NCBI GenBank assembly: GCA_025667525.1
Contig: CM046874.1
Location: forward strand, 283,016,880-283,080,879
DNA from: Glebionis coronaria
Taxonomy: Eukaryota > Streptophyta > Magnoliopsida > Asterales > Asteraceae
DNA length: 64,000 nucleotides
Direction of reading: 5' to 3'
The first letter of the stretch is position 1. Every line of letters starts with the position of its first letter. Shown piece after piece: positions 11,138 through 22,920 of the stretch. Under the pieces are notes generated by a model. It was not told where the DNA came from, searched no databases, and saw only the letters and a list, made by a program, of their open reading frames with translations. The position numbers and the translations under genes are program-made.

Positions 11138-13926
11138 GTGCTGCAGAATCACAAGAAAGCTATTGCATGGAAAATCTCCGATATTCGTAGAATTGATCCT
11201 CACTTTTGCACACATAAAATTCTCATGGAGGACGACTTTAAACCCACTATTCAAAGCCAAAGAAGGGTGAATCCTAAGATCCATGACGTATTCAAAAAAG
11301 AGGTTATCAAACTTCTTGATGCGGGAATGATCTATCCTATCTCGGATTCACCATGGGTTAGTCCCGTCCATTGTGTGCCTAAGAAGGGCGGAATCACCGT
11401 TGTTCCCAATGAAAACAACGAGTTGATTCCTACTCGTCTCGTTACAGGGTGGAGAGTTTGTATAGACTATCGCAAACTCAATGATACGAGAAAGGATCAT
11501 TTTCCCCTTCCTTTCATGGACCAAATGCTTGAACGTCTAGTGGGTAATGACTATTACTGCTTTTTGGACGGTTTCTCCGGGTATTTTCAAATTCCCATCG
11601 ATCCCAAAGACCAAGAGAAAACCACATTCACTTGTCCTTACGGAACATTTGCTTATAAAAGAATGCCTTTCGGCTTATGCAATGCTCCTGGGACATTCCA
11701 AAGGTGTATGATGGCTATCTTCCATGACATGGTTGAAGAAACTATGGAAGTCTTCATGGATGATTTCTCGGTTTATGGTGATTCTTTCTCTGCTTGCCTT
11801 GCCAATTTAGAACGTATGTTTAAGTGGTGTGAAGACACTCGCCTTGTTCTAAGTTGGGAAAAATGCCATTTCATGGTAAAAGAGGGCATCGTGCTAGGAC
11901 ACAAAATCTCCAAAGCCGGTCTTGAAGTGGACCGTGCTAAAGTCGATGTTATTGCAAAATTGGCTCCACCTTCAACCGTGAAGGGTGTGAGAAGTTTCCT
12001 TGGTCATGCGGGCTTTTATCGTCGATTCATCCAAGATTTTTCTAAAATCGCTCGCTCGATGACCCACCTCTTGGAAAAAGATACTCCTTTCATCTTTTCC
12101 AAAGAGTGTCTTGAATCCTTCAATCTTCTTAAGGATAAGCTAACTAAGGCACCGGTCTTGGTTACCCCTAATTGGGAGCTACCTTTTGAGTTGATGTGTG
12201 ATGCTAGCGACTTTGCTATTGGAGCGGTTTTGGGCCAAAGAGTGAACAAACACTTCCAACCAATCCATTATGCTAGCAAGACAATGACGGGGGCTCAATT
12301 GCATTATACCACTACCGAAAAAGAGCTTTTAGCTGTAGTGTATGCTTTTGAAAAATTCCGCCCCTATCTTGTCCTTTCTACCACCATCGCGTATACCGAT
12401 CATTCCGCGTTGAAGTACTTGATGACTAAGCAAGATTCTAAGCCAAGACTTCTTCGTTGGGTTTTGCTCCTTCAAGAATTCAACATTGAAATTCGTGACA
12501 AAAAGGGAGCTGAAAACCTAGCCGCAGATCATCTCAGTAGACTTGAGGATCCTTATCAAGGGGATCATCCGAATCAAGAGATCAATGACTCTTTTCCCCT
12601 TGAGGCCTTAATGTCTATCAACTCCAATCTTGATGACACCCCGTGGTTTGCAGACATTGCAAACTACTTAGCGGGTGGAATTCTCAAAGAAGGGTTAACG
12701 TCCCAACAAAAGAAGAAGTTCTTTAAAGATATTGAACATTATTTCTGGGACGACCCTTACCTTTTCAAACAATATGCTGATCTGATTATTCATCGATGTG
12801 TTGACGGGCTGGCAGCGGTTCAAATCCTTGATGCTTGCCATAAAGGACCCACCGGTGGTCACTTTGGTCCCAATTACACCGCGAAGAAAGTATTCGACTC
12901 TGGATTCTATTGGCCTACCATTTATCGTTACGCTCACGACATGGTTAAACATTGTGATGCTTGCCAAAGACAAGGCAAGATCACACATAAAGATGAGATG
13001 CCTCAAAATTTCATACAAGAATGTGAATCTTTTACGTATGGGGCATCGACTTTATGGGGCCATTTCCATCATCCAGAGGGAACAAGTACATCCTCGTAGC
13101 CGTTGACTACGTTTCCAAATGGGTTGAAGCCAAGGATCTCCCTACGAACGATGCGAGGGTGGTTGTGAACTTTTTGAAGTAGCTCTTTGCTCGATTCGGC
13201 GTTCCTCGTGCTATTATCAGTGACCGCGAGACTCATTTTTGCAATGATCAATTTGCAAGAGTCATGGCTAAGTATGGTGTCAATCACCATCTTTCCACCG
13301 CTTATCATCCCCAAACCAACAGTCAAGCCGAGATATCCAACCGTGGATTGAAGCAAATTTTGGAGCGTACTGTGGGAGAGTATCGTGCCGCGTGGGCCGA
13401 TAAGTTAGACGATGCTTTGTGGGCTTTCCGTACTGCTTATAAGACCCCGATTGGTTGTACACTTTATCGTCTTGTGTACGGGAAAGCATGACACCTCCCC
13501 ATCGAGCTGGAACATAAGGCATACTGGGCCTTGAAGTGGGCTAACTTCGACATCAACAAAGCCGGTGATATTCGCAAGATTCAACTCAACGAGCTTAATG
13601 AACTGAGGAATGAAGCTTACGAAAACTCACTGATCTACAAAGAGAAGACCAAGATCCTCCATGATGCAAGAATTAAGAACCGAGAGTTCCACGCTGGTGA
13701 TCAAGTTTTACTCTTTAACTCTCGGTTGAAGATCTTCTCTGGCAAGTTGAAGAGCCGCGGGTCTGGCCCATTCACCGTCGCCAAAGTCTTTCCATATGGG
13801 ACCATTGAGCTTTCTCAGCCAAATGGGCCCAATTTCAAGGTGAATGGCCAGCGTTTGAAGCTGTACTTTGGTGAGGACATCTCTCATGAGATGATTCCAT
13901 CCCTCACCACGTTTCCCATGAACTAA
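11138..13926 (+). pseudogene. pol: Athila reverse transcriptase, RNase H and integrase, broken
   Basis: Enzymatic part of the element that makes and integrates c[51 protein letters not shown] and the catalytic FMDD at about residue 206. RNase [40 protein letters not shown]. The integrase zinc-binding domain (CHKGPTGGH...HCDACQR) is in the first frame to 13099. A one-base deletion at about 13042 shifts the core, which then reads [13 protein letters not shown] and the E-containing [13 protein letters not shown]. In-frame stops are TAG 13180-13182 and TGA 13489-13491. The last piece (13531-13926) carries the C-terminal DNA-binding part. Cannot yield a working enzyme as sequenced. Confidence 0.92.
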
Positions 13927-14490
13927 ATTTGGGTCGAGTCAGGCTCGCAACCCGTGATCTATCCTTTACTGCTTTTATAATAAGTGTAGGGGGGAGCCCC
14001 GTATGTGTTTGTTGTCTTGTTTCTTATTCTCTACAGGGATTAAAGCTTCAAAGAACACTTCGATGACTTTTGACGAACCGTGATCCCGTGTTCCCATCTT
14101 CCTGGTTCTATCCTAAACTGTCGTGATTCAATATTTCCTATTTTATATGTTCACATTGAAATCACTTTAGTTGTCCTTTCCTTAGCAAGATTTAAACAAA
14201 GTGCACAATGTCCTAAGTGTAGGGGAGTTTACTCCCACATGCTTAAACATTGAGGACAATGTTTATATCAAGTGTAGGGGGACTTCTATCGAAGTAAGTG
14301 GTCTTTTCCATGAATTTGCCCTCATTTTAACCAAAAAATTTTATTTTTCGACATTTTTCAAAATTTTAATCTATTTTGGCCTAGGTGTATAGTTGTATTT
14401 TCCTTTGTTATGGTTATTTTTCTTTCCTTGCTAAAATAAAGTGGTTTTAAATTTTTCAAAGTCGTGAATATTTTGACTCAACCCGAGTTT
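13927..14490 (+). other. 3' non-coding region of A, left half, with polypurine-like repeats
   Basis: No ORF with a recognised product (the 63-codon ORF at 14201 is chance). Three copies of AAGTGTAGGGG(GG) at about 13982, 14215 and 14270 match the sequence at the true 3' polypurine tract (33948-33962). The region continues at 32532 beyond element C. Confidence 0.7.
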
Positions 14491-14495
14491 ACTTA
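14491..14495 (+). repeat. Target-site duplication of element C, left copy
   Basis: ACTTA, repeated exactly at 32527-32531 directly after the 3' LTR. Confidence 0.92.
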
Positions 14496-14649
14496 TGTAA
14501 AACCCGCATGCTTTTACCATGAATAGTGCCCTTAAGATCGTACGTCCTAGATTAAAACTTACCTCAGTTAGTATTGATCACATTCATGTGCTAATAATCA
14601 AGCAAGTGCATACGTGTATGACATGACAAGTATCGATTACGTACGAACT

Positions 14650-16478
14650 TGATAGGTGTGTAAACACCCATCTTTTCTACCACTTAATTACAATAATAAC
14701 CGGACCAAAACGTGTATTTTATGTCTTTTATGTCGGAATTATGCGTGGTTTGTGTTTTTGTTGTATTTTAGGATGAAATTATGAAAAGTGGAGAAAACAC
14801 GAGAATTCACGGGCATTTACGGCTTTTATTGAAGAAAAAGATGAAAGACGGAGTCGAGAAATCAAGAGTGGAAAAAGAACGGAAGTCCAAGACCAATTCT
14901 GAAGTTTTATCGAAGAAAAAGTCAAAAGACGGAAGTTTATCAAAAGTCGAGAAACTCAAGTCTATTTTATTGAAGAAATTAAAGACGAGTTCAAAAGATA
15001 TCCCGAGCCACAAGTCCTTAAAGTCTAAACTTAAAAGAAAGATTAGAAGAAAGGGACTAATGACGCAATTAATGAAGATTAAATGAAGGAAGGACTTAAT
15101 CTTGCAAATAACAAGAAATGAAGGAGGGGAGGAAGCTTCCTAATCCTCCCCTATAAATAGATTAGGATTGTTATCATTTGTTTTGTTGGCTAATAGTGAC
15201 AATTAGTCCTTCCACCTTTAATTATCTTGTCAATTTAAATACTTGCACATTTTAATTACCTTGTCTTGCACTTAATTACCATTTAATTCAAGTAAGTTTT
15301 CCTTTTTAATTCTTGTCAAGCTTTATCTTTATCTTGTTAATCTCATTCTTCCTTTCTTTATCTTTGTGTTGATTTGTTTTTGTTCATGATCTTTATTTTT
15401 GTTGATTTATTTAAGTGGGTTTTGATTGATTTGATTAAGTTTTGTTAGTTTTATTGTTTTGGATTGACTGTTGATGCTTTATATTTGTTTATTTATTTGT
15501 TTGGTTTAATCTTTTTGTTGATTTGGTTAAGTTTTTAATTAATTCGTACCTTTTTAATCCTCCTTGTTCTTCGTTTTATGATTACTGATTTTTCCCAGGA
15601 ACGAGCCCAGAAATATTCCGAATAGGGATTTTAAGATTGCTTATTCGGAAGATTTTAGTGTTCCGCATAGAGGTTTTGAGAGATTGCTTATTCGGAACTT
15701 TATTCCGCATAGGGGTTTTGAGAATTGCTATTCGGAATATTTATTCCGCATAGGGGTTTTTAAGAATTGCTATTCGGAACATTCTAGATTTTCCGAATAA
15801 GGAAATCTTTCCGAATTGGCATATTATTCCGAATAAGGACATCTTTCCGAATAGAGCTGGTTTTCCGAATAGGGTGTACTTTCCGAATAGAAGGACTTTC
15901 CGAATAGTGACAGTATTCCGAATAGGACCCATTATTCCGAGTAGGCACTTTATTCCGAATAAATGATCTTTCCGCATAGGGCTGCACTTTCCGAATAGAC
16001 CAACTTTCCGAATAGGGTAATCTTTCCGAATGAGTGACAGTTATTCCGAATAGGCCTAATATTCCGAATAGGGGATTTATTCCGGATAGGGAAATCTTAG
16101 TTTTCTGCCTTTTCATTTTAAGTTTTCTTTTTCCCGCCTTTTTCCTTAATCGCACTTTAAGTTTATTTGCCTTAGTTTAAGTTTTAGTTTTAGTTGCATT
16201 TTAAGTTTGCCTTAGTTAGATTTAAGTTTGCGTTATTTACTTTATTGCCCTTTTATTTTAGTCGCGCTTTTAAATACTTGCACTTTACTTTAATTAGACT
16301 TAGATTTATTTTAATTGCACCTTTACTTAAATTGTTCTGCACCTTTAATTTCCAAAACTACAACGACACATCTTTGTTCCACCAAAGTTCAACTGAGTCA
16401 CACATTAAACATAAAGTTTTTCAATTCGAAGAGATTGGTACAAGGAATCTTTTTAACCTGAGTAAAATCGAGTTATCA
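14650..16478 (+). repeat. 5' LTR of element B
   Basis: TGATAGG...TTATCA. Begins with a stem-loop (GGTGT GTAA ACACC). TATA box CTATAAATAG at about 15151-15160. A T-rich segment with donor-like GTAAGT at 15292 and acceptor-like TTTTTCCCAG ending at 15599 lies before the word array. Confidence 0.93.
15600..16090 (+). repeat. TTCCGAATAGG word array in LTR B
   Basis: About twenty forward TTCCGAATA/TTCCGCATA words, mostly followed by GG or G, plus about five inverted ATTCGGAA words near the left end, at irregular spacing. Starts about 440 bp downstream of the TATA box. Present again at about 20395-20870 in the 3' LTR. Confidence 0.88.
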
Positions 16479-16480
16479 AA

Positions 16481-16498
16481 TGGCGCCGCTGCCGGGGA
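16481..16498 (+). promoter_or_regulatory. Primer-binding site of element B (tRNA-Asp type)
   Basis: TGGCGCCGCTGCCGGGGA, two bases after the LTR; same primer class as element A. Confidence 0.9.
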
Positions 16499-16517
16499 TG
16501 ATGCAAAAGTTTTCAAA

Positions 16518-17204
16518 ATGGGGAAGCTTACTAGTACAACTTTTGGAGGCCGAGAATCAGTGAATATGATTAATGTGCTAGATGACTTTACCATCTACGA
16601 AAATCCTCTATTCGACTCTTGCATCGATAATCCACTTTTTCATGATGATGTGGATGATTCTCTCCCTACTTTGGACGCTTCTCCCATTTATGATTCGTCA
16701 CCGGTCTTCGATGCTTATGATGATGATGATTCTAGCTCAGACTCGGATGATTTTGATTGTACTTCTGAGTATCCCGAGCTGCCCACTTTCGATGATTTTG
16801 ATGAGGCTGATACTCTCTCGAGCGATTCTTCCCATGATGAAGATCCTCCGCCATCACTCGATCCTACTTTGGACGATTACTCATTCGAGGAAGATTTCTC
16901 TGAATTTCTTAACACATACTTCCCTCATGAGAGTGATGCACCTCCTTTGGACTTTGAAGATTATCGTCTTGATCCTACTTTGGATTTGAAGAGCATTTTG
17001 TCCAAGGAGAAGAAACCGGTTGACACCGAAATCCATTGCACTTATGATTTGACACCTCTTTGTCCCACTTCTGAGGACGAGGTTGTGCTTCTTTGCGGAT
17101 CTTCTTCACACTCGGCTGAGCCGGAGTGCTATTTTCCCCTGAAGGAAAAGGTGTTCGATCCCGGTATTGAAGTCTTTAAGCCATCTCAGTATCCACCTGA
17201 TTAA
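16518..17204 (+). CDS. Acidic protein of non-autonomous Athila derivative B
   Basis: 228-codon intact ORF, the only sizeable one in B. The ATG at 16518 is chosen because it is the first in-frame ATG after the primer site; the frame is open upstream through the primer site into the LTR. The first residues (MGKL..., then ESVNMINVLDD) resemble the end of the Athila protease and the start of the PR-RT linker in element A (MGKL..., ESVNFIDVLDE at 10660-10720). The rest is strongly acidic and Ser/Asp-rich with repeated FDD, DDSS and PTLD motifs, like the Athila linker, and lacks any protease, RT or integrase motif. Gag, most of PR, RT and IN have therefore been lost around it. Function unknown; it may be a remnant or may matter for RNA or particle interactions. 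Confidence 0.6.
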   Translation: MGKLTSTTFGGRESVNMINVLDDFTIYENPLFDSCIDNPLFHDDVDDSLPTLDASPIYDSSPVFDAYDDDDSSSDSDDFDCTSEYPELPTFDDFDEADTLSSDSSHDEDPPPSLDPTLDDYSFEEDFSEFLNTYFPHESDAPPLDFEDYRLDPTLDLKSILSKEKKPVDTEIHCTYDLTPLCPTSEDEVVLLCGSSSHSAEPECYFPLKEKVFDPGIEVFKPSQYPPD

Positions 17205-19412
17205 ATAAAAGGAAAAATCTTTGGAAATTTGGAAGACATGCTTGCACCACTTCATCATTGCTCCTACTATGCTCCACCACTGCTTAAGGGAACCCTGCCA
17301 CTTCTCTTTTGGCTTGCCTTGTTCGCCTTAAGCTCTTGCTTATTGATGGATGAAAACTATGTCTTTGATCCGGGTGGATTTGTTTCATGCTACTTCCGTT
17401 AATGATCAAGGTCGAGTCAGGCTCACGACTCGGTTAACAAAAACCAAGCGCTTCTTGGGAGGCAACCCATGCATCTATCTTTTCGCTTTCTCTACCATAA
17501 GTGTAGGGGGGACCCCTTTGGATTGCTATTTCCTCTCCTCACTTCTTAATCAGGGATTCGAGCTTCAATGATCCAATCTTGATGATTCTTGACGACCCGT
17601 GATTCCGTGTTCTACTTCTTCCCGGTTCTATCCTAAACTCTTTTCGATTCACTATTTTATATTTTCTCAATATTAAAATAGGAATCTCTTTAGTTGTCTT
17701 TTCCTTAGCGAGATTTAAACAACGTGCACAATGTCCTAAGTGTAGGGGAGTTTACTCCCACATGCTTAAACAATGAGGACAATGTTTATCTTAAGTGTAG
17801 GGGGGACTTCTATCGAAGTTAAGTGGTCTTTTCCTTGTATTTGTCCTCACTTTAACCGGAAAATCAATTTTTCGACATTTTTCAAAATTTTTGATCTATT
17901 TTGGCCTATTAGTTGTTATCTTTGTATAGTTATTTTCTTCCTTTGCTAGAATAAAATGTTTAATAAGTGGTTTTAATTTTCAAACGTTGTGAATCTTTTG
18001 ACTCAATCCGAGTTTACTCTAGCTAGTATCCTTAACGTGTTTAAGTCAAGTTTTGCTAGGCTTTTATATAGGGAGCTATAAAACGCGAAAGTCTTAACTC
18101 TCACGGGTTAAGAACAAGAACTTTTCGCAAGTTCCTATAATTGATCCTAGAGAGTTGTTTATCAAGGGAACTTTAAAACGCGATTTCTAAACTTGAAAAA
18201 GTCTAAGAATTTGCAAGATCCTATAGACGACTCGAAAACCCAAAACTTTGATTTAATAGGCTAAGTATCCACGAGTCTCATTACTTGAGATTTTAAATTG
18301 TGGAGAACGGGAGATGATAGAGCCAATTATAAGTCGGTATTCTTTCGTGAATTTATGTGAGTTAATTATAAGCCTATTCTCCCATCGCTTGCTAATAAAT
18401 TTATCTGCTAATAAATAAGGTTGTACGATTTGAAAAGTTACTTAGCTTCTAGCCCCAGATCGTTTAAAAGTTGCTCGGTAATGACGAGAGTTCATAGCCA
18501 AGGCATAACTTATGAAGCGGGGCGCGAAGATTGGCGAGTCCGAAAAGGCCCTAACAAGGCATGAGGGCTATGTTTCGTTGCTAAAGATCCAAAAGTGATG
18601 TGAAGAATCATTTATCGAAAATCAATATGAAGGATCGAGACACACGACGAAAAGCAAAAACTCCCCAAAAGTCATGGAGAAGTGTATCCAAAAAGACCCT
18701 AACAAGGTATGAGGATAAATAGATCCAAGTCAATAAAGGAGGCGGATCGTTGTATATCAAAATCCAAAATAAAGATTGGAGAAAAATGAAGAAGTCGTGG
18801 TCCATATATGAAGAATCTCTCGAAAATCCCAAGTGAAGAAATTCCAATTATGAAGAGAAGACCTTTATTTCATGAACGTCTCTCAAGATTTGAAGTATGA
18901 AGTCGCTGCCAAATATCGGCCCGAGAAAGGTCTCAAATCGCGAACCAAGTTATGCCAAGATATGAACTTTCTGATATCCCGAGAAGCAGTTTTAAAAGAT
19001 TTGGTCCTTTAGCTAACTATTGATTAAATCGTGCACTTTATTTTCAGACTAAATAATTATCTAAATAAGTCAAACAATGCATCTTCGTGATCATTCAAGA
19101 CAACAATAAAATACAAGAGATACCCCTAGGAATAAGGGAGTCTAAGTGAGTAATTGGCCCACATGAGTTCGTGTTAGTTTACTAACTTATAATAACAATG
19201 ATCTCGTTTTTAAGCTTGGTTTGGAGAAAGTGAAAAGTTGAGGATGATGATTATTCATGACATTTTCAAAACCCAAGGTATGCTTTTAATTTCTTTGCTT
19301 TGCATTTTTATAATTTTCTATCTCTTTAATAAAGGCCAATATGGGTTGATTATGATGAAAAGTGTAAACATGCTTTGTAACTAATGCATTGCATGAGGAC
19401 ATTGCAATGGTC
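17205..19412 (+). other. 3' non-coding region of element B
   Basis: Parallels the 3' region of element A (13927-14490 plus 32532-33946), including GGAGGCAACCCATGC near 17458 and the AAGTGTAGGGG motif at about 17499, 17738 and 17793. No ORF with a recognised product. Confidence 0.7.
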
Positions 19413-19426
19413 AAGTGTAGGGGATT
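19413..19426 (+). promoter_or_regulatory. Polypurine tract of element B
   Basis: AAGTGTAGGGGATT directly before the 3' LTR start TGATAGG. Confidence 0.75.
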
Positions 19427-21255
19427 TGATAGGTGTGTAAACACCCATCTTTTCTACCACTTAATTACAATAATAACCGGACCAAAACGTGTATTTTATG
19501 TCTTTTATGTCAGAATTATGCGTGGTTTGTGTTTTTGTTGTATTTTAGGATGAAATTATGAAAAGTGGAGAAAACACGAGAATTCACGGGCATTTACGGC
19601 TTTTATTGAAGAAAAAGATGAAAGACGGAGTCGAGAAATCAAGAGTGGAAAAAGAACGGAAGTCCAAGACCAATTCTGAAGTTTTATCGAAGAAAAAGTC
19701 AAAAGACGGAAGTTTATCAAAAGTCGAGAAACTCAAGTCTATTTTATTGAAGAAATTAAAGACGAGTTCAAAAGATATCCCGAGCCACAAGTCCTTAAAG
19801 TCCAAACTTAAAAGAAAGATTAGAAGAAAGGGACTAATGACGCAATTAATGAAGATTAAATGAAGGAAGGACTTAATCTTGCAAATAACAAGAAATGAAG
19901 GAGGGGAGGAAGCTTCCTAATCCTCCCCTATAAATAGATTAGGATTGTTATCATTTGTTTTGTTGGCTAATAGTGACAATTAGTCCTTCCACCTTTAATT
20001 ATCTTGTCAATTTAAATACTTGCACATTTTAATTACCTTGTCTTGCACTTAATTACCATTTAATTCAAGTAAGTTTTCCTTTTTAATTCTTGTCAAGCTT
20101 TATCTTTATCTTGTTAATCTCATTCTTCCTTTCTTTATCTTTGTGTTGATTTGTTTTTGTTCATGATCTTTATTTTTGTTGATTTATTTAAGTGGGTTTT
20201 GATTGATTTGATTAAGTTTTGTTAGTTTTATTGTTTTGGATTGACTGTTGATGCTTTATATTTGTTTATTTATTTGTTTGGTTTAATCTTTTTGTTGATT
20301 TGGTTAAGTTTTTAATTAATTCGTACCTTTTTAATCCTCCTTGTTCTTCGTTTTATGATTACTGATTTTTCCCAGGAACGAGCCCAGAAATATTCCGAAT
20401 AGGGGTTTTAAGATTGCTTATTCGGAAGATTTTAGTGTTCCGCATAGAGGTTTTGAGAGATTGCTTATTCGGAACTTTATTCCGCATAGGGGTTTTGAGA
20501 ATTGCTATTCGGAATATTTATTCCGCATAGGGGTTTTTAAGAATTGCTATTCGGAACATTCTAGATTTTCCGAATAAGGAAATCTTTCCGAATTGGCATA
20601 TTATTCCGAATAAGGACATCTTTCCGAATAGAGCTAGTTTTCCGAATAGGGTGTACTTTCCGAATAGAAGGACTTTCCGAATAGTGACAGTATTCCGAAT
20701 AGGACCCATTATTCCGAGTAGGCACTTTATTCCGAATAAATGATCTTTCCGCATAGGGCTGCACTTTCCGAATAGACCAACTTTCCGAATAGGGTAATCT
20801 TTCCGAATGAGTGACAGTTATTCCGAATAGGCCTAATATTCCGAATAGGGGATTTATTCCGGATAGGGAAATCTTAGTTTTCTGCCTTTTCATTTTAAGT
20901 TTTCTTTTTCCCGCCTTTTTCCTTAATCGCACTTTAAGTTTATTTGCCTTAGTTTAAGTTTTAGTTTTAGTTGCATTTTAAGTTTGCCTTAGTTAGATTT
21001 AAGTTTGCGTTATTTACTTTATTGCCCTTTTATTTTAGTCGCGCTTTTAAATACTTGCACTTTACTTTAATTAGACTTAGATTTATTTTAATTGCACCTT
21101 TACTTAAATTGTTCTGCACCTTTAATTTCCAAAACTACAACGACACATCTTTGTTCCACCAAAGTTCAACTGAGTCACACATTAAACATAAAGTTTTTCA
21201 ATTCGAAGAGATTGGTACAACGAATCTTTTTAACCTGAGTAAAATCGAGTTATCA
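19427..21255 (+). repeat. 3' LTR of element B
   Basis: 1829 bp, nearly identical to 14650-16478; an example difference is G at 14735 against A at 19512. Followed by GAACT. Confidence 0.95.
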
Positions 21256-22689
21256 GAACTCATGATAAACAGTTAATAATATATCACGTGAACATAATTA
21301 AATCATGATCACCATTTAATATACTAACTAAAATAATTACGTAAATACTTATAATATATTTACGAGCGTTAAGTTTATGATAAACGACACGATAGATTAA
21401 ACAGAAACACTTTAAACACGAGCACGTTTAACCACGAACGAACACGAAACATCGAGACACGAGAAAGGTACGGGTACCCCATGTGGGGCCCCCATACCCA
21501 CGGCACACATGCAAGAAATGGGCTTAGCCCATGGACTTTACAAGTTAAGGGGGGGTAAAGAGTAAAACATGTTTTCACTTTTCATTTTACAAGAAAATAA
21601 ACAAAAACCCTAAAAGAGTTTTTCTCCTCTCCTTTTTGCTCTCTTTGTGCCGCCACCTATACACCACCATAAGGGGGTGATTTGTTTGATCTTGATCTTA
21701 AAAACAAGTGTAGAAACCGTGTTTGTTCATCCTTTTTCCAAGCTACATAGTGGTATACCTTTCTAACCCTTCTTTTTAATTCTTTTTAATCCTTTTAATC
21801 TTTGATTATTTTCATGAACATGTTATTATTTTTCTTATTAAAACATGGTAATTAATCATTGATCTAACATGTTTTGGTATTAAATAAAATCAAAGAATGA
21901 TTTAAAAGGGGTGTTATGTTTGGCCGCCTAGCAAACAAACCCGAGGGGGGTTTGGTTTGCTATTGCCGCCACCACCAAGACCATTTTTGGTCTTGGTTGG
22001 CTCATGTGGGACCCACGGCAGCAAGGAGACACGTGTGCCCCGGGTTTGGCCCGGGGTACGGTGTCGAATTCATGCCCGATTCATGGTTCGTTGGTTAAAA
22101 TCATGATCTATGTTACATGTAATTTTTATGAATCATGAACTTAGGATATAATTAATTAATAACATGAAATATTAATTAAATCATGACTTAGGTTATTTTA
22201 ATTATTAGTTTATCATGACATTAATTTAACCTAAGTATTTTATGTTATAAGTTATAATTAATTAATTATTAAAACATGCCTATAAATAATTAATTTAGAC
22301 ATGCTTAGGTTATATTATTATTAATAATAATACACATTTTAACCTAAGTATCTTCATTTCATTTTAATTAAAACATGTTATACCTTAATTAAAATGCTTA
22401 ACCTATAGTTTAATTAAAATACATGAAATAATAATTAAACTATATACTATATCATATGACTTAAGAAACAAGCTTATAAACACTTAGACTTATATGATAG
22501 CTTATGTAACCAGCTTAATTCTAAATATGGAAACTTCTATTTATAGAAACTTAATTAAATAAGGCAACTAATCTAATTATGGAAACCTTCTATATATGGA
22601 AATCTATCTATTTCAGGCAGCTAATCTAATTATGGAAACCTTCTATATATGGAAACTTATTTAATTAAGGCAGCTGATTCTATTTTTGG

Positions 22690-22920
22690 AAACTTTCTAT
22701 TTTTAGAAACTAATCTATTTTAAGCAGTAAATTCTATTTTAGCAAACTTTCTATTTTTGGAAACTTTCTATTTTTGGAAACTTTCTATTTTTGGAAACTT
22801 TCTATTTTTGGAAACTTTCTATTTTTGGTAACTTTCTATTTTTGGAAACTTTCTATTTTTGGAAACTTTCTATTTTTGGAAACTTTCTATTTTTGGAAAC
22901 CTGCTATTTTTGGAAAGTTA
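22690..22920 (+). repeat. 17-bp tandem array in LTR C (5' copy)
   Basis: About eleven near-perfect units of TTTCTATTTTTGGAAAC, preceded by looser ATGGAAAC/TTATTTA relatives from about 22520. The same array is at about 31065-31285 in the 3' LTR. The short ORF across it is an artefact of the 17-base period. Confidence 0.88.

Larger units (their letters stand above)
14650..21255 (+). mobile_element. Non-autonomous Athila-derived LTR retrotransposon (element B)
   Basis: 6606 bp, flanked by GAACT at 14645-14649 and 21256-21260. LTRs are 14650-16478 and 19427-21255, both exactly 1829 bp, with about five differences seen by eye. It has the Athila primer site and polypurine tract, and 3' sequence similar to element A, but no gag, protease, RT or integrase. 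Only a 228-codon acidic ORF is kept. It is the youngest insertion in the nest and presumably moved using Athila proteins supplied in trans. Confidence 0.94.

Noticed and set aside
14496..14649. Solo fragment of the C LTR
   Set aside because: It is the left end of the 5' LTR split by B; the lengths and the GAACT duplication account for it exactly.
15741..16155. Minus-strand ORFs across the TTCCGAATAGG array, repeated at 20518-20932
   Set aside because: Low-complexity translations (LFGK, SIRK repeats) caused by the word array; no start context, and their repetition merely reflects the two LTR copies.
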